A DNA stretch of 49,881 bases from an uncultured Sphingomonadales bacterium. Lineage in GTDB: Bacteria > Pseudomonadota > Alphaproteobacteria > Sphingomonadales > Sphingomonadaceae. The notes beneath the pieces were generated by a model that saw only the letters and a program-made list of their open reading frames with translations, made no database searches and had not been told where the DNA came from. The position numbers were made by a program, and so were the translations under genes. Shown here one piece after another: positions 31,910 to 42,515 of the stretch (its first letter is position 1; the number at the start of each line of letters is the position of its first letter). The stretch is from the NCBI GenBank assembly GCA_937881525.1, contig CALGEE010000409.1, positions 1 through 49,881 of the forward strand. The letters are read 5' to 3'.

Positions 31910-32535
31910 TGATGACGCAAGCTGTCCAAATCGGCCCAGCTATGCTTTCGTGGCTGGATCTGTTTGGCATCGCTGTTTTTGCGGCCTCTGGGGCCTTGGC
32001 CGCTGCGCAACGGCAACAAACGCTCGTGACATTCTCGTTCTTCGCGCTTGTCACAGGCGTTGGTGGTGGCACAGTGCGGGACCTGCTAATTGGCGCGCCC
32101 GTATTTTGGGTCCAAGACTGGCGCGTCGCAGCCACTTGCCTTATCACCGCAGGGCTCGTCTGGGTCACGCCCCGCACTGTCTGGAATGCCCGCGCTCTCG
32201 ATTGGTTTGACGCCGTGGGCATCGCCATTTACGCGGTATTTGGCGCTTGGAAATCGCTTACGCTTGGCGTGCCTTTACTTCCCGCGATGGTGATGGGCGT
32301 TATCACGGCCTGTGTCGGCGGCATCATCCGTGATGTCTTGGCGGGCGAGCCATCCATCCTGCTTAAGCCCGAAATATACGTGGCCGCTGCTGCACTTGCC
32401 TCGGGCCTTTTTGGACTGTTGATGTTTTTAGGCCTGCCCGTGTTGCCTGCCGCGATTGTCAGCGCACTGGCCGGCTTTGGTTTGCGCGCTATGGCCATTT
32501 GGAAGGGTTGGGCGATCCCAGCCTATCGCGGATGA
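31909..32535 (+). CDS. TRIC/YadS (UPF0126)-family membrane protein
   Basis: LDLFGIAVFAASGALAA, GVGGGTVRDLLIG, GGIIRDVLAGEPSIL duplicated motif. Confidence 0.88.
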   Translation: MMTQAVQIGPAMLSWLDLFGIAVFAASGALAAAQRQQTLVTFSFFALVTGVGGGTVRDLLIGAPVFWVQDWRVAATCLITAGLVWVTPRTVWNARALDWFDAVGIAIYAVFGAWKSLTLGVPLLPAMVMGVITACVGGIIRDVLAGEPSILLKPEIYVAAAALASGLFGLLMFLGLPVLPAAIVSALAGFGLRAMAIWKGWAIPAYRG

Positions 32536-33393
32536 TCAACGCAAACGGTTTGGGAATAGCCGCTTCAGATTGGCGATCTTCGGCTTGTCCCATTGAACGA
32601 TATACGGGTGTCTTGGGTTCTTAGCCATGAAGTTTTGGTGGTAGAATTCGGCCGGATAGAAACTTAACGGTTCAATCCGCGTTACAATCGGTTTCTTCCA
32701 ATAAGCCGCCTTGTCCAATTGGGTGATATAGGCCCGCGCCGCAACCCGCTGCGTTGCGTTGGTAGGAAATATCGCGGTGCGGTATTGCCTCCCATGGTCT
32801 GGGCCCTGCCGATTAAGCTGCGTTGGATCATGCGTTACGGAAAAGAATATGTGCAACAGGTCATTATAGCTGACAACCGCTGGATCATAATAGATCCGCA
32901 CGGCTTCCGCATGGCCCGTGATGCCAGTGCTGACGGTGTCATAGTCGGCCGTAGCCCGCGTGCCACCTGCATAGCCAGACTCGACCCGCGCAACACCTTT
33001 TAGGCCTTCAAACACAGCCTCAACACCCCAGAAGCAACCACCCGCAAATATAGCGATCTGCTGACGCTTAGGCTCGACAATCCGCGTTGCGGGTGCTGCG
33101 ATGCGGATGCCTTCAGCTGCCTGCGCGATACCGACCGGCGATGCAAAATCGGACCCACAGGCTGTTGCGAGTGCAAGAAGTAGCGGAATACTCACAGCTT
33201 GGAGTATGCGGTTACGGCGCATGGGGAACGGTGCCATGAGGTGCGTCAGCAATGGAAATAAACTGTGTGGCCTCAACTGTGACATCGCTCGCGCTGGCTG
33301 GTTGATTATGGCAAGGCCGGCAGCGCCAATCGCAAAGCCGCCCAACAGGCTGAGGAACAGATGCGATCGCAGAAAATTGAAAATGCTGTCCAT
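32536..33393 (-). CDS. msrA: Peptide-methionine (S)-S-oxide reductase with extended membrane/lipoprotein-like N-terminus
   Basis: AIFAGGCFWGVEAVFEGLKGV, VESGYAGG, HFFFSVTHDPTQLNRQGPDHGRQYR-type core (here LLHIFFSVTHDPTQLNRQGPDHGRQYR). Alternative starts at 33444 and 33222. Confidence 0.9.
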   Translation of the reverse strand: MDSIFNFLRSHLFLSLLGGFAIGAAGLAIINQPARAMSQLRPHSLFPLLTHLMAPFPMRRNRILQAVSIPLLLALATACGSDFASPVGIAQAAEGIRIAAPATRIVEPKRQQIAIFAGGCFWGVEAVFEGLKGVARVESGYAGGTRATADYDTVSTGITGHAEAVRIYYDPAVVSYNDLLHIFFSVTHDPTQLNRQGPDHGRQYRTAIFPTNATQRVAARAYITQLDKAAYWKKPIVTRIEPLSFYPAEFYHQNFMAKNPRHPYIVQWDKPKIANLKRLFPNRLR

Positions 33394-33503
33394 GAAATTC
33401 TCGCTATGTGGCGCCTCGATTTGGGCACCGATATAGTTACGCAAATATGCTTGAAATGGCTTTAAGCAGAAGTCGGATTAAGGTGGGCTTAACCGGACTG
33501 GGC

Positions 33504-34727
<1,224 letters not shown>

Positions 34728-34773
34728 TTATGGAACAGAAATTGCGTGCCTGCACCTAATGGCTCGCCAAAAG

Positions 34774-36525
34774 TTACGCAACCCTATTGGTCCTTATTAA
34801 TCCACGCAGGCTGTTCCCGACCAAAAATCCACCGGCCAGATCGCCTATCCTTAAGTCAGATTCTATCGCTTTTCCAGACCCAAGTAGTTCGCGCCGCAAT
34901 ATCGAAGGCAGCAACCCGGTCTCAAGCCGCGGGGTCAACAGTCTGCCATCGCGCTCCACAAACAAAGCGGTAATGCTTCCTTCGGTTAGCAGGCCGTCGG
35001 TTCCGACAAAGACCACTTCGTCGCAATCGGGCCGCGCCTTGCGGGCGTTGTCATAAAATGCGCGATCGGTAATCTTGTGCCGAAGTCGAAAGTCTCCAGC
35101 GTCGACGGGCAGCGGGACAATGCCAACGCGCCACTCGGCCACATCTTCCAACGGCCCAATTTCTAAGGCCTGCCAACCATGGCGCGACACCATCAACCGG
35201 ATTTTTGACAGTTTCTCTGCATGGATAATGCCTGCATGTAGGCGATTGCGTATTGCGTGTACGTCAAATTCAAAACCAAAAGACGATGCGCTGGTCTTCA
35301 TACGTTCAAGATGCTGCTCAAGCCGCAAGATACCCGCTATGGGTTCAAAACGCATCGTTTCGATCAGGTCAAAGCCGTGATGATCCAACTTGGCGAAATC
35401 CCCCTTGGCCAGACATTCGGCCCATTCATCCGCTTCGTGAGAATCGGCCACAATCCCTGACCCCAAACCTAACGACAGCGACTTTGTCACGTCACGCACG
35501 GTAAAGGTCCGAATGGCAACGTTGAATGCCGCATCACCATTAGCGTCTATGCGCCCAATTGAGCCACAATATATGCCTCGCGGGGCATCCTCTACTTCTT
35601 CGACGACTTGCATGGCGCGAATTTTGGGGGCGCCGGTGATGGAACCACAGGGAAACAAACCCCTTATGACGTCAACGGCATCCGTGCCCTCGCTCAACAC
35701 GCCAGTCACTGTTGAAGTCATCTGATGAACTGTTGGGTAGCTTTCAATGTGAAAAAGCGCGGGCACCTGAACGCTGCCCGCCGCGCACACGCGTGACAGG
35801 TCATTACGCAACAGGTCTACAATCATCAAATTTTCCGCGCGCTGTTTTGGATCGGTGCGGAGACGTTGGGCAACTTCTGCGTCTTTTTGTGGATCGGCTT
35901 GCCGTTGGGCGGTGCCCTTCATCGGCTTGGTCGTGACTCTTTGGTCTTTCAGTGCGAAAAACAATTCGGGCGAAAAAGACAAATAATGCGCCTGCCCCGT
36001 CCAGATGACGCCGCCATAGCCAGCACTGGCACGCCCGCGCAACGCGGCGTATAAAGCCAACGGATCACCGGCATAACTTGCCGATAAAGGAAATGTCAGA
36101 TTGGCCTGATAGATATCACCTGCGCAAATATATTCCTGCACCGCCGCGAAGGCCCGGCTATAATCAGCGCGCGATATGCCGGGACGAAGTTCGGATAGCC
36201 AGGTGCCCGCGGGATTCGGCAACAGAGACGGCACGACGTCTGCCGCTATCGTCTGGAAACCTGTAAACACGCCGAACCAAGCCTGCAATTCAGCTGCCAC
36301 CGGTGACAAATTCGGCAAGAAATGCGCGCCAGCGCCATAGTTGAAAAATCCTGCGACATGCAGGCCATCTTGCTGCGCCTGACGTAACGCGACAAGCAGC
36401 GCTTCAAGCTCGTCGCCATTTTTGGCAGTCAATGTTGCAACAGGATTGGTATACAGCCGGGCAGGCGACGCACCATCGACCCGCGCGTCATCTAGTAAAA
36501 CAAAAGGCCCCTCGAGAGGGATCAT
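34774..36525 (-). CDS. pabB: Aminodeoxychorismate synthase component I fused to a PabC-like aminotransferase class IV domain
   Basis: Chorismate-binding motifs (MKGTAQR, ENLMIVDLLRNDLSRVC, FPCGSITGAPKIRAMQ) followed by FDLIETMRFEPIAGILRLEQHLERM class IV domain. Confidence 0.92.
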   Translation of the reverse strand: MIPLEGPFVLLDDARVDGASPARLYTNPVATLTAKNGDELEALLVALRQAQQDGLHVAGFFNYGAGAHFLPNLSPVAAELQAWFGVFTGFQTIAADVVPSLLPNPAGTWLSELRPGISRADYSRAFAAVQEYICAGDIYQANLTFPLSASYAGDPLALYAALRGRASAGYGGVIWTGQAHYLSFSPELFFALKDQRVTTKPMKGTAQRQADPQKDAEVAQRLRTDPKQRAENLMIVDLLRNDLSRVCAAGSVQVPALFHIESYPTVHQMTSTVTGVLSEGTDAVDVIRGLFPCGSITGAPKIRAMQVVEEVEDAPRGIYCGSIGRIDANGDAAFNVAIRTFTVRDVTKSLSLGLGSGIVADSHEADEWAECLAKGDFAKLDHHGFDLIETMRFEPIAGILRLEQHLERMKTSASSFGFEFDVHAIRNRLHAGIIHAEKLSKIRLMVSRHGWQALEIGPLEDVAEWRVGIVPLPVDAGDFRLRHKITDRAFYDNARKARPDCDEVVFVGTDGLLTEGSITALFVERDGRLLTPRLETGLLPSILRRELLGSGKAIESDLRIGDLAGGFLVGNSLRGLIRTNRVA

Positions 36526-36539
36526 GTTCCGGTTATTTT

Positions 36540-36613
36540 TGGAGCGGGTGAGGGGAATCGAACCCCCGTATTCAGCTTGGGAAGCTGCTGCTCTACCATT
36601 GAGCTACACCCGC
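36540..36613 (-). tRNA. tRNA-Gly (anticodon CCC)
   Basis: GCGGGTG...CACCCGC acceptor stem, anticodon loop TTCCCAA, T arm GGGGGTTCGATTCCCCT, genomically encoded CCA. Confidence 0.95.
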
Positions 36614-36666
36614 GCGCCTTTAGGCATTTTATCCCGCTAGATAGGATTTTTCCAATGCCCAAATTC

Positions 36667-37512
36667 TCAGCCTTTCAAGCGTTCAGCATGCCAAGTAAGA
36701 TGCGCGCCCATGAAGGTCGAGATGAAATAATAGCTGTGGTCATATCCTGGTTGCATGCGGATGGTCGCTGGCTGACCAACGGCGGCGCACTGCTCTACAA
36801 GCAAACGCGTTTTAAGCTGTGCCTCCAAGAAATTGTCGTCGCTGCCTTGGTCAACCAAAAGGTCAGGCAGGCGCGCACCGTCTGCTATCAGGGCAACGCT
36901 GTCATAAGCGCGCCACTGCGCGCGGTCTTGTCCGATATAGCCACCCAGCGCCTTTTCACCCCAGGGACAGCTCAAAGGCGACACGATCGGCGCGAGCGCG
37001 GATGTTGAACGGAACCGCCCCGGGTTCCGCAGACTAATGGTCAACGCGCCATGTCCACCCATCGAATGCCCCATGATCGCTTGCCGCTGGATATCAGCGG
37101 GAAAATGCGCTGCGATAAGGGTGGGGAGCTCGGTTTCGATATAATCGCGCATCCGGTAATGCGTATTAAAGGGCGCCTGCGTCGCGTCGACATAAAATCC
37201 AGCGCCAAGGCCAAAGTCATACGCGCCTTCCGCGTCACCGGGAACACCCTCACCGCGCGGACTGGTGTCTGGCGCGATGAAGATTAAACCCAGCTCAGCG
37301 CAGGCGCGGCGAAATTCGCCTTTCTCGGTCACATTGGCGTGGGTGCAGGTCAGGCCCGATAGGAACCATACAATCGGAAGGGTTTCGCCCTCTGCATGCG
37401 GCGGGACGTAGACCGAAAAAGTCATGTCGGTACAGGTTGCCTTTGATGCGTGTCGATACACGCCCTGGACGCCACCGAAAGATGTGTTGGCAGATAAGGT
37501 TTCGATGGTCAT
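36667..37512 (-). CDS. fghA: S-formylglutathione hydrolase
   Basis: FLSGLTCTHANVTEKGEFRRACAELGLIFIAPDTSPRG, IMGHSMGGHGALT, YDHSYYFISTFMGAHL. Confidence 0.96.
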   Translation of the reverse strand: MTIETLSANTSFGGVQGVYRHASKATCTDMTFSVYVPPHAEGETLPIVWFLSGLTCTHANVTEKGEFRRACAELGLIFIAPDTSPRGEGVPGDAEGAYDFGLGAGFYVDATQAPFNTHYRMRDYIETELPTLIAAHFPADIQRQAIMGHSMGGHGALTISLRNPGRFRSTSALAPIVSPLSCPWGEKALGGYIGQDRAQWRAYDSVALIADGARLPDLLVDQGSDDNFLEAQLKTRLLVEQCAAVGQPATIRMQPGYDHSYYFISTFMGAHLTWHAERLKG

Positions 37513-38015
37513 GCGGGCTCCAATGTCGCGATATTGCTGATCTGCGGTGGGTGCCGCCAAAAGGTTAGTGCGCGTACAAGGTCATCCGGCGCAAGGCCAA
37601 GCGTTGCACTGTTTCGTAATGGGTGACAGTTGATAAACTTTGCCTGCAAAAATGATGCGTCGAGCACAAAACTTACGGCGTCGCTGCTATCGTTAATCGC
37701 TGCCAACGCTGTGACAGAGCCGGGCGTGATACCAAGTAAGCGCTCCATATCCTCAGCCTTACCAAAGCTGACGCGGCCACAGCCTATCGCACTTGGCAGT
37801 GCCTTCAAATCAACCCGCGCATCCGCCGGAACGGTGACGAGAAAATAATGCCCCGCTTTGTCCTTGAGGAACAGGTTCTTTGTGTGCGCGCCGGGAATAT
37901 TGTCCGTGTGCAGATTGCTCTCCGCCACCGTAAAGACGGCGGGATGTTCGTATATTGCATAGCCGATGCCAAGCGCAGTCAAGTCGTCATAAAGCTGCAT
38001 CTCGGCATCGGTCAT
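37509..38015 (-). CDS. Prolyl-tRNA synthetase associated / YbaK-like trans-editing domain protein
   Basis: IYEHPAVFTVAESNLHTDNIPGAHTKNLFLKDKAGHYFLVTVPADARVDLK, FGKAEDMERLLGITPGSVTALAAIND. Confidence 0.9.
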   Translation of the reverse strand: MTDAEMQLYDDLTALGIGYAIYEHPAVFTVAESNLHTDNIPGAHTKNLFLKDKAGHYFLVTVPADARVDLKALPSAIGCGRVSFGKAEDMERLLGITPGSVTALAAINDSSDAVSFVLDASFLQAKFINCHPLRNSATLGLAPDDLVRALTFWRHPPQISNIATLEPA

Positions 38016-38028
38016 GATTATTACCGTG

Positions 38029-38409
38029 TCAGTCGGTGACGCGGTGCAGGGCGCACAGCTTATTGCCATCGGGATCACGCAAATACGCGAGGTACATTTT
38101 CATACCATTGCCTTCGCGGATGCCGGGCGCATCTTCAATCGCTTCACCGCCATTGTCGACGCCCGCCTGATGCCATGCATTAGCGTGTTCTGGGGTCATA
38201 GCAAAACCGATCGTGCAGCCATTGCCGTGCGTTGCCGGATTGCCGTCGATTGGTGGTGTGACAAGAAACAGCGACCCATTATGCATATAGATCAAACGGC
38301 CTTTGGGATCTTGGATCCCTGGCTTTCCGCCCATGGCAGCAAAGGTTGCGTCGTAGAATTTCTTTGAACGGGCAATATCATTGCTGCCAACCATCATATG
38401 ACTATACAT
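38029..38409 (-). CDS. VOC family (glyoxalase-like) protein
   Basis: MVGSNDIARSKKFYDATFAAMGGKPG...MKMYLAYLRDPDGNKLCALHR. Confidence 0.9.
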   Translation of the reverse strand: MYSHMMVGSNDIARSKKFYDATFAAMGGKPGIQDPKGRLIYMHNGSLFLVTPPIDGNPATHGNGCTIGFAMTPEHANAWHQAGVDNGGEAIEDAPGIREGNGMKMYLAYLRDPDGNKLCALHRVTD

Positions 38410-38427
38410 TATCTCTTCTCCCTTAGT

Positions 38428-39540
38428 TTAAAACACCACCACGCTGCGGATGCTTTCACCTGCATGCATTAGATCGAACGCTTTGTTGATCTCTTCGAGA
38501 CCCATGACATGCGTAATCATCGGGTCAATCTCGATTTTGCCGGTCATGTACATATCAACAATCTTTGGCACGTCGGTGCGCCCCTTGGCGCCGCCAAAAG
38601 CTGTACCGCGCCAGTTGCGGCCCGTCACAAGCTGGAACGGACGTGTCGCGATTTCCTTGCCCGCTTCGGCAACACCGATGATGATGCTGGTGCCCCAACC
38701 GCGATGGCATGCCTCAAGCGCGGTGCGCATGACCTCTGTGTTGCCCGTGGCATCAAAGGTATAATCCGCGCCGCCGTCGGTCATCTGCACAATCTTGGCG
38801 ACAACATCCTCACGGCTTAACCCCTTGGAGTTGAGGAATGCCGTCATGCCGAACCTGCGGCCCCATTCTTCACGATCTGGATTGATGTCAACGCCGATAA
38901 TCATACCAGCACCTGCAAGACGCGCTCCTTGAATAACGTTCAGGCCAATACCGCCCAAGCCGAACACCACAACCGTGTCGCCAACCTGCACCTTGGCCGT
39001 GTTCACAACAGCGCCAACGCCTGTGGTCACGCCGCAACCAATATAGCAGCTTGATTGAAACGGCGCATCTTCGCGAATTTTGGCAAGTGCGATTTCCGGC
39101 AAGACCGTGAAGTTCGAAAAGGTCGAACAGCCCATATAATGGAAAACCGTCTGGCCCTTATAGCTGAACCGGCTTGTGCCATCTGGCATCAAGCCCTTGC
39201 CCTGCGTCGCACGGATCGCGGTGCACAGGTTGGTCTTACCCGACAAGCAGCTTTTGCACTGCCGACATTCCGGAGTGTACAAAGGAATGACATGGTCGCC
39301 CGGGCTTACACTGGTCACGCCAGCACCGACTTCGCGCACAATCCCTGCGCCCTCATGACCCAGCACCGAAGGAAAAATGCCCTCGCTGTCAAAACCATCC
39401 AGCGTATACGCATCGGTATGGCAAATGCCCGTCGCCATGATTTCGACCAGCACTTCACCAGCCTTTGGACCTGACAAATCCAACTCGACAATTTCCAATG
39501 GCTTTTTCGCTTCAAATGCAACTGCAGCGCGGGTCTTCAT
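38428..39540 (-). CDS. adhC: S-(hydroxymethyl)glutathione dehydrogenase / class III alcohol dehydrogenase
   Basis: [66 protein letters not shown]; adjacent fghA. Confidence 0.96.
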   Translation of the reverse strand: MKTRAAVAFEAKKPLEIVELDLSGPKAGEVLVEIMATGICHTDAYTLDGFDSEGIFPSVLGHEGAGIVREVGAGVTSVSPGDHVIPLYTPECRQCKSCLSGKTNLCTAIRATQGKGLMPDGTSRFSYKGQTVFHYMGCSTFSNFTVLPEIALAKIREDAPFQSSCYIGCGVTTGVGAVVNTAKVQVGDTVVVFGLGGIGLNVIQGARLAGAGMIIGVDINPDREEWGRRFGMTAFLNSKGLSREDVVAKIVQMTDGGADYTFDATGNTEVMRTALEACHRGWGTSIIIGVAEAGKEIATRPFQLVTGRNWRGTAFGGAKGRTDVPKIVDMYMTGKIEIDPMITHVMGLEEINKAFDLMHAGESIRSVVVF

Positions 39541-39576
39541 GTCAGCTATCCTTAACTTTGGTGATCTGGTTGGATC

Positions 39577-40434
39577 TTACTTAAACACAATCGTGCGATT
39601 GCCATTGAGCATCACGCGATGTTCAAGATGGAGTTTGACTGCGCGTGCGAGCACCCGGCTTTCTGTGTCTTGGCCTTGCGCGATTAAATCCTCAACTGTG
39701 TCGCCATGATCAACCATCGACACGTCCTGCGTGATGATTGGTCCTTCGTCCAAGTCCGGCGTGACATAATGCGCGGTCGCGCCAACCATTTTGACGCCCC
39801 GCTCATAGGCCCGATGATAGGGCTTTGCACCCTTGAAGCCAGGCAAGAAGCTATGGTGAATGTTGATGACGCGGCCATCGAGCTTGCGGCAAAGCTGGTC
39901 AGACAGGACCTGCATGTAGCGCGCGAGGATAATGAGATCGACCTGCTGCTCTTCAACCATCGCAAGCAATTTTGCCTCTTGGTCCAGCTTTGTTTCTGGC
40001 GTGATCGGCAAATGGTGAAACGGAATGCCCTCATGCTCTGCCCGACGCTGCCAGCTCACATGATTGGAAACGATGCTCGTCACATCCATTGGCAACCGCG
40101 AGGTAGAGGTCCGGTACAAAAGATCGTTCAAGCAGTGCCCGCCTTGGCTTACCATGATCATTGCGCGCAGTTTCTTGCGCAGGTCGTGTATCTGCCAGTC
40201 TAACTGAAATGCAGCTGCAACAGACATGAATGCGGCGCTAAAGCTTTCGGTCGTCGTATTGGCGGTGCACGAAATGGCAACGCGCATGAAGAAGCGACCC
40301 GTGTTTTTGTCGCCATATTGCGAGCTTTCAACGATGTTACAATCCTGACTCGCGATTGAATTTGCGACAGCCGCCACGATCCCTTTGCGGTCGTCGCAGG
40401 CTATTAATAAAACAAAGTCGGCACCCATTTGCAT
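39577..40434 (-). CDS. purU: Formyltetrahydrofolate deformylase
   Basis: N-terminal ACT domain; VINIHHSFLPGFKGAKPYHRAYERGVKMVGATAHYVTPDLDEGPIITQDV. Confidence 0.96.
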   Translation of the reverse strand: MQMGADFVLLIACDDRKGIVAAVANSIASQDCNIVESSQYGDKNTGRFFMRVAISCTANTTTESFSAAFMSVAAAFQLDWQIHDLRKKLRAMIMVSQGGHCLNDLLYRTSTSRLPMDVTSIVSNHVSWQRRAEHEGIPFHHLPITPETKLDQEAKLLAMVEEQQVDLIILARYMQVLSDQLCRKLDGRVINIHHSFLPGFKGAKPYHRAYERGVKMVGATAHYVTPDLDEGPIITQDVSMVDHGDTVEDLIAQGQDTESRVLARAVKLHLEHRVMLNGNRTIVFK

Positions 40435-40562
40435 CTTGTATCCCTATTCCCATGAAGTTTGGGGACCCCGTAGACTGCCATTTCCCCGCTCACCATTGGG
40501 TTTCGCTATATATTTGGTCTTCTAATCGCGACATGTAGATGATGTAATTGGTTCAAGAATTT

Positions 40563-40590
40563 ATTTTACCAATCACGAAAATTTGGTCAA
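40563..40590 (-). promoter_or_regulatory. Candidate sigma-70-type promoter upstream of purU
   Basis: Minus strand TTGACC, 16 nt, TAAAAT; about 130 nt before the purU start. Motif match only. Confidence 0.35.
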
Positions 40591-40686
40591 TTGCTTGAAA
40601 TAGGCTGGAGTTTCAGTCTATATGGTACTTGGGTCTCCGTTATACTCTGCCAAAGGCTTTTCCATTAACCGCGCAGCGGTACAAGC

Positions 40687-41460
40687 CTAGATTCCAGCAT
40701 ACCATGCATAGTCGCCGACATCCTCCCAATATCCGCCCTTTCCTCCGTGAAATTTTGTCAGGTCGTCCGTCGCCTCGATGCGCATAACATATTTGGCCTG
40801 CTTGTAGCCCAATTGCCGCTCTACGCGCAGCCGGATGGGCGCGCCATACTTCACGGGCAGGGTTTCACCATTCATGGCCCACGCCAATATGGTCTGCGGA
40901 TGGTAGGCGTCGACCAAGTCAATGGACTCATAATATGGCAGCGCTCCGTAATCATCCGCGCAATGAAAAACGATATATTTGGCGCGGCTCGACACGCGGG
41001 CCTGTTGCAGCAACAGGCGGAGCGGCGTGCCCTGCCACTGCGCAATCGCACTCCAACCCTCCACACAGTCATGCCGCGTGATTTGCGTGCGCGCTGGCAT
41101 GGCCCGCAGCGCGTCCAGTCCAAGCATCAAGGGATTGGCGACCATGCCGTCAACACGCAACCGCCAGTCCGCAAAACCATTCTGCAGATGCGCGAGATAT
41201 TCCGCCGAAGTAGCGATCACCGAACCATTTGTTTTAAAAATGGGCGATATGTCCGACGGCGCAAATTCAGGCGCCAGCGCTGCGCGGCCCATTAACGACC
41301 TGTGCGTGATCTGATTAAGACTATCCACCGCACGCAGCGCCGATCGGAAGGTCGCATTCTCATTCATGGCGTCACAGCCACTCAAGATCAGCGCACCGCT
41401 GCCCAAAGTCGCGCCGCGCAACAGGTCGCGGCGGCGCATAAATTTGCGCCCATCGGTCAT
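40687..41460 (-). CDS. Molybdopterin-dependent oxidoreductase (sulfite oxidase/YedY-like fold), Tat-type lipoprotein signal
   Basis: MRRRDLLRGATLGSGALILSGCD signal; TRHDCVEGWSAIAQWQGTPLRLLL with the Mo-ligand Cys; KYGAPIRLRVERQLGYKQAKYVMRIE. Confidence 0.9.
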   Translation of the reverse strand: MTDGRKFMRRRDLLRGATLGSGALILSGCDAMNENATFRSALRAVDSLNQITHRSLMGRAALAPEFAPSDISPIFKTNGSVIATSAEYLAHLQNGFADWRLRVDGMVANPLMLGLDALRAMPARTQITRHDCVEGWSAIAQWQGTPLRLLLQQARVSSRAKYIVFHCADDYGALPYYESIDLVDAYHPQTILAWAMNGETLPVKYGAPIRLRVERQLGYKQAKYVMRIEATDDLTKFHGGKGGYWEDVGDYAWYAGI

Positions 41461-42308
41461 GGCTGTTCTCCAACTTGGCTGGGTTCAATGGTCGCCGCAT
41501 GCCGCCCCGTTATCATCGACCGGACACCCTTAATTGGTCCGGAAAGTAGGACCATGAGGAGGTGAACGACAACAAAAAGTGCCATCATCGTTGCGGCAAT
41601 GAAATGCAGCGAGCGGGCCGACTGCCGCCCGCCAAATAGATCAAGTAACCACGGCCAAGCCGCGTTCAGTGCAGGCGACATTGTGATACCCGTCAGGATC
41701 ACGGTCGGCAGCACGACGAATATGAGCCCAATATACGCGAGTTTTTGCAGTATATTATAAGTGCCGTGCGCGTGATCGAAACGCAGCTGCGCATGATTTT
41801 TGATGTCTTTCCAAATATTAGCTACGCTCCATTCCGCACGTCGAACATGCAAGTCCTTTCGAATATGGCCGTTGACCAGCGAACCCAGCATGAAGGCCAT
41901 CAGGCCAAGCGCGAAAAGCAAAGCAAAGGCAAAATGCCACCTGCGCGCAGCCGCTAGACTGTAATGGGTAGGAATGGTCGCCCAGCCGGGAAAGGCAACC
42001 CTGCGAACCTTGTCTTTTGAATCTAATGATAGTCCCAGCACGCCGGTGGTTTCGACGCGGGCGCTCCCAATTCTCACGAACCCGGTGGTGCGTGTATCGT
42101 CAATTTGCAACCAAGCATAATCTCCACGTGCGCCGAATTCGCCCCAATATAATTGCGGATGCGCGTTAAAGATCATGAGGCCACTCATCAGCAATATCGT
42201 GGCGAAAATGGCGTTCAACCAATGCCAGATACGCGTGAGGATATGGTGCCGTTTCCCCACATCCTGCGCCCCTGACTGTGTTGCATCCATAAAAGTGCTC
42301 CTATGCAA
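41457..42308 (-). CDS. Cytochrome b561/thiosulfate-reductase-type membrane subunit
   Basis: ILTRIWHWLNAIFATILLMSGLMIF; several TM helices with His; 4-nt overlap with the Mo-enzyme gene. Confidence 0.9.
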   Translation of the reverse strand: MHRSTFMDATQSGAQDVGKRHHILTRIWHWLNAIFATILLMSGLMIFNAHPQLYWGEFGARGDYAWLQIDDTRTTGFVRIGSARVETTGVLGLSLDSKDKVRRVAFPGWATIPTHYSLAAARRWHFAFALLFALGLMAFMLGSLVNGHIRKDLHVRRAEWSVANIWKDIKNHAQLRFDHAHGTYNILQKLAYIGLIFVVLPTVILTGITMSPALNAAWPWLLDLFGGRQSARSLHFIAATMMALFVVVHLLMVLLSGPIKGVRSMITGRHAATIEPSQVGEQP

Positions 42309-42515
42309 AGTCTAAGCGACCCTAGCCCATCGGGCAACCGCTACGTCACAGCTTAGCAGCGGACACATCGGGTTTATGTTTAAGGCGCTACGCGGCCCCA
42401 TCAGACCAGTGGACCTATTCGTCGGGCGTTGGACTAATTGAGCTGCAACGACGCCTATATCAACGAGCCATTGGTGGTGAAAGAGCAACTGCATCAATAT
42501 AACTGACTGAAAATG

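Noticed and set aside
40435-40686. AT-rich 250-nt gap upstream of purU as a mobile or pseudogene remnant
   Set aside because: No repeats or coding remnants visible; a promoter-like TTGACC/TAAAAT pair and leader explain it adequately.
42309-42515. Possible origin or DnaA-box cluster between the cytochrome b gene and parB
   Set aside because: No TTATCCACA-type boxes or AT-rich unwinding tract seen; the gap looks ordinary.
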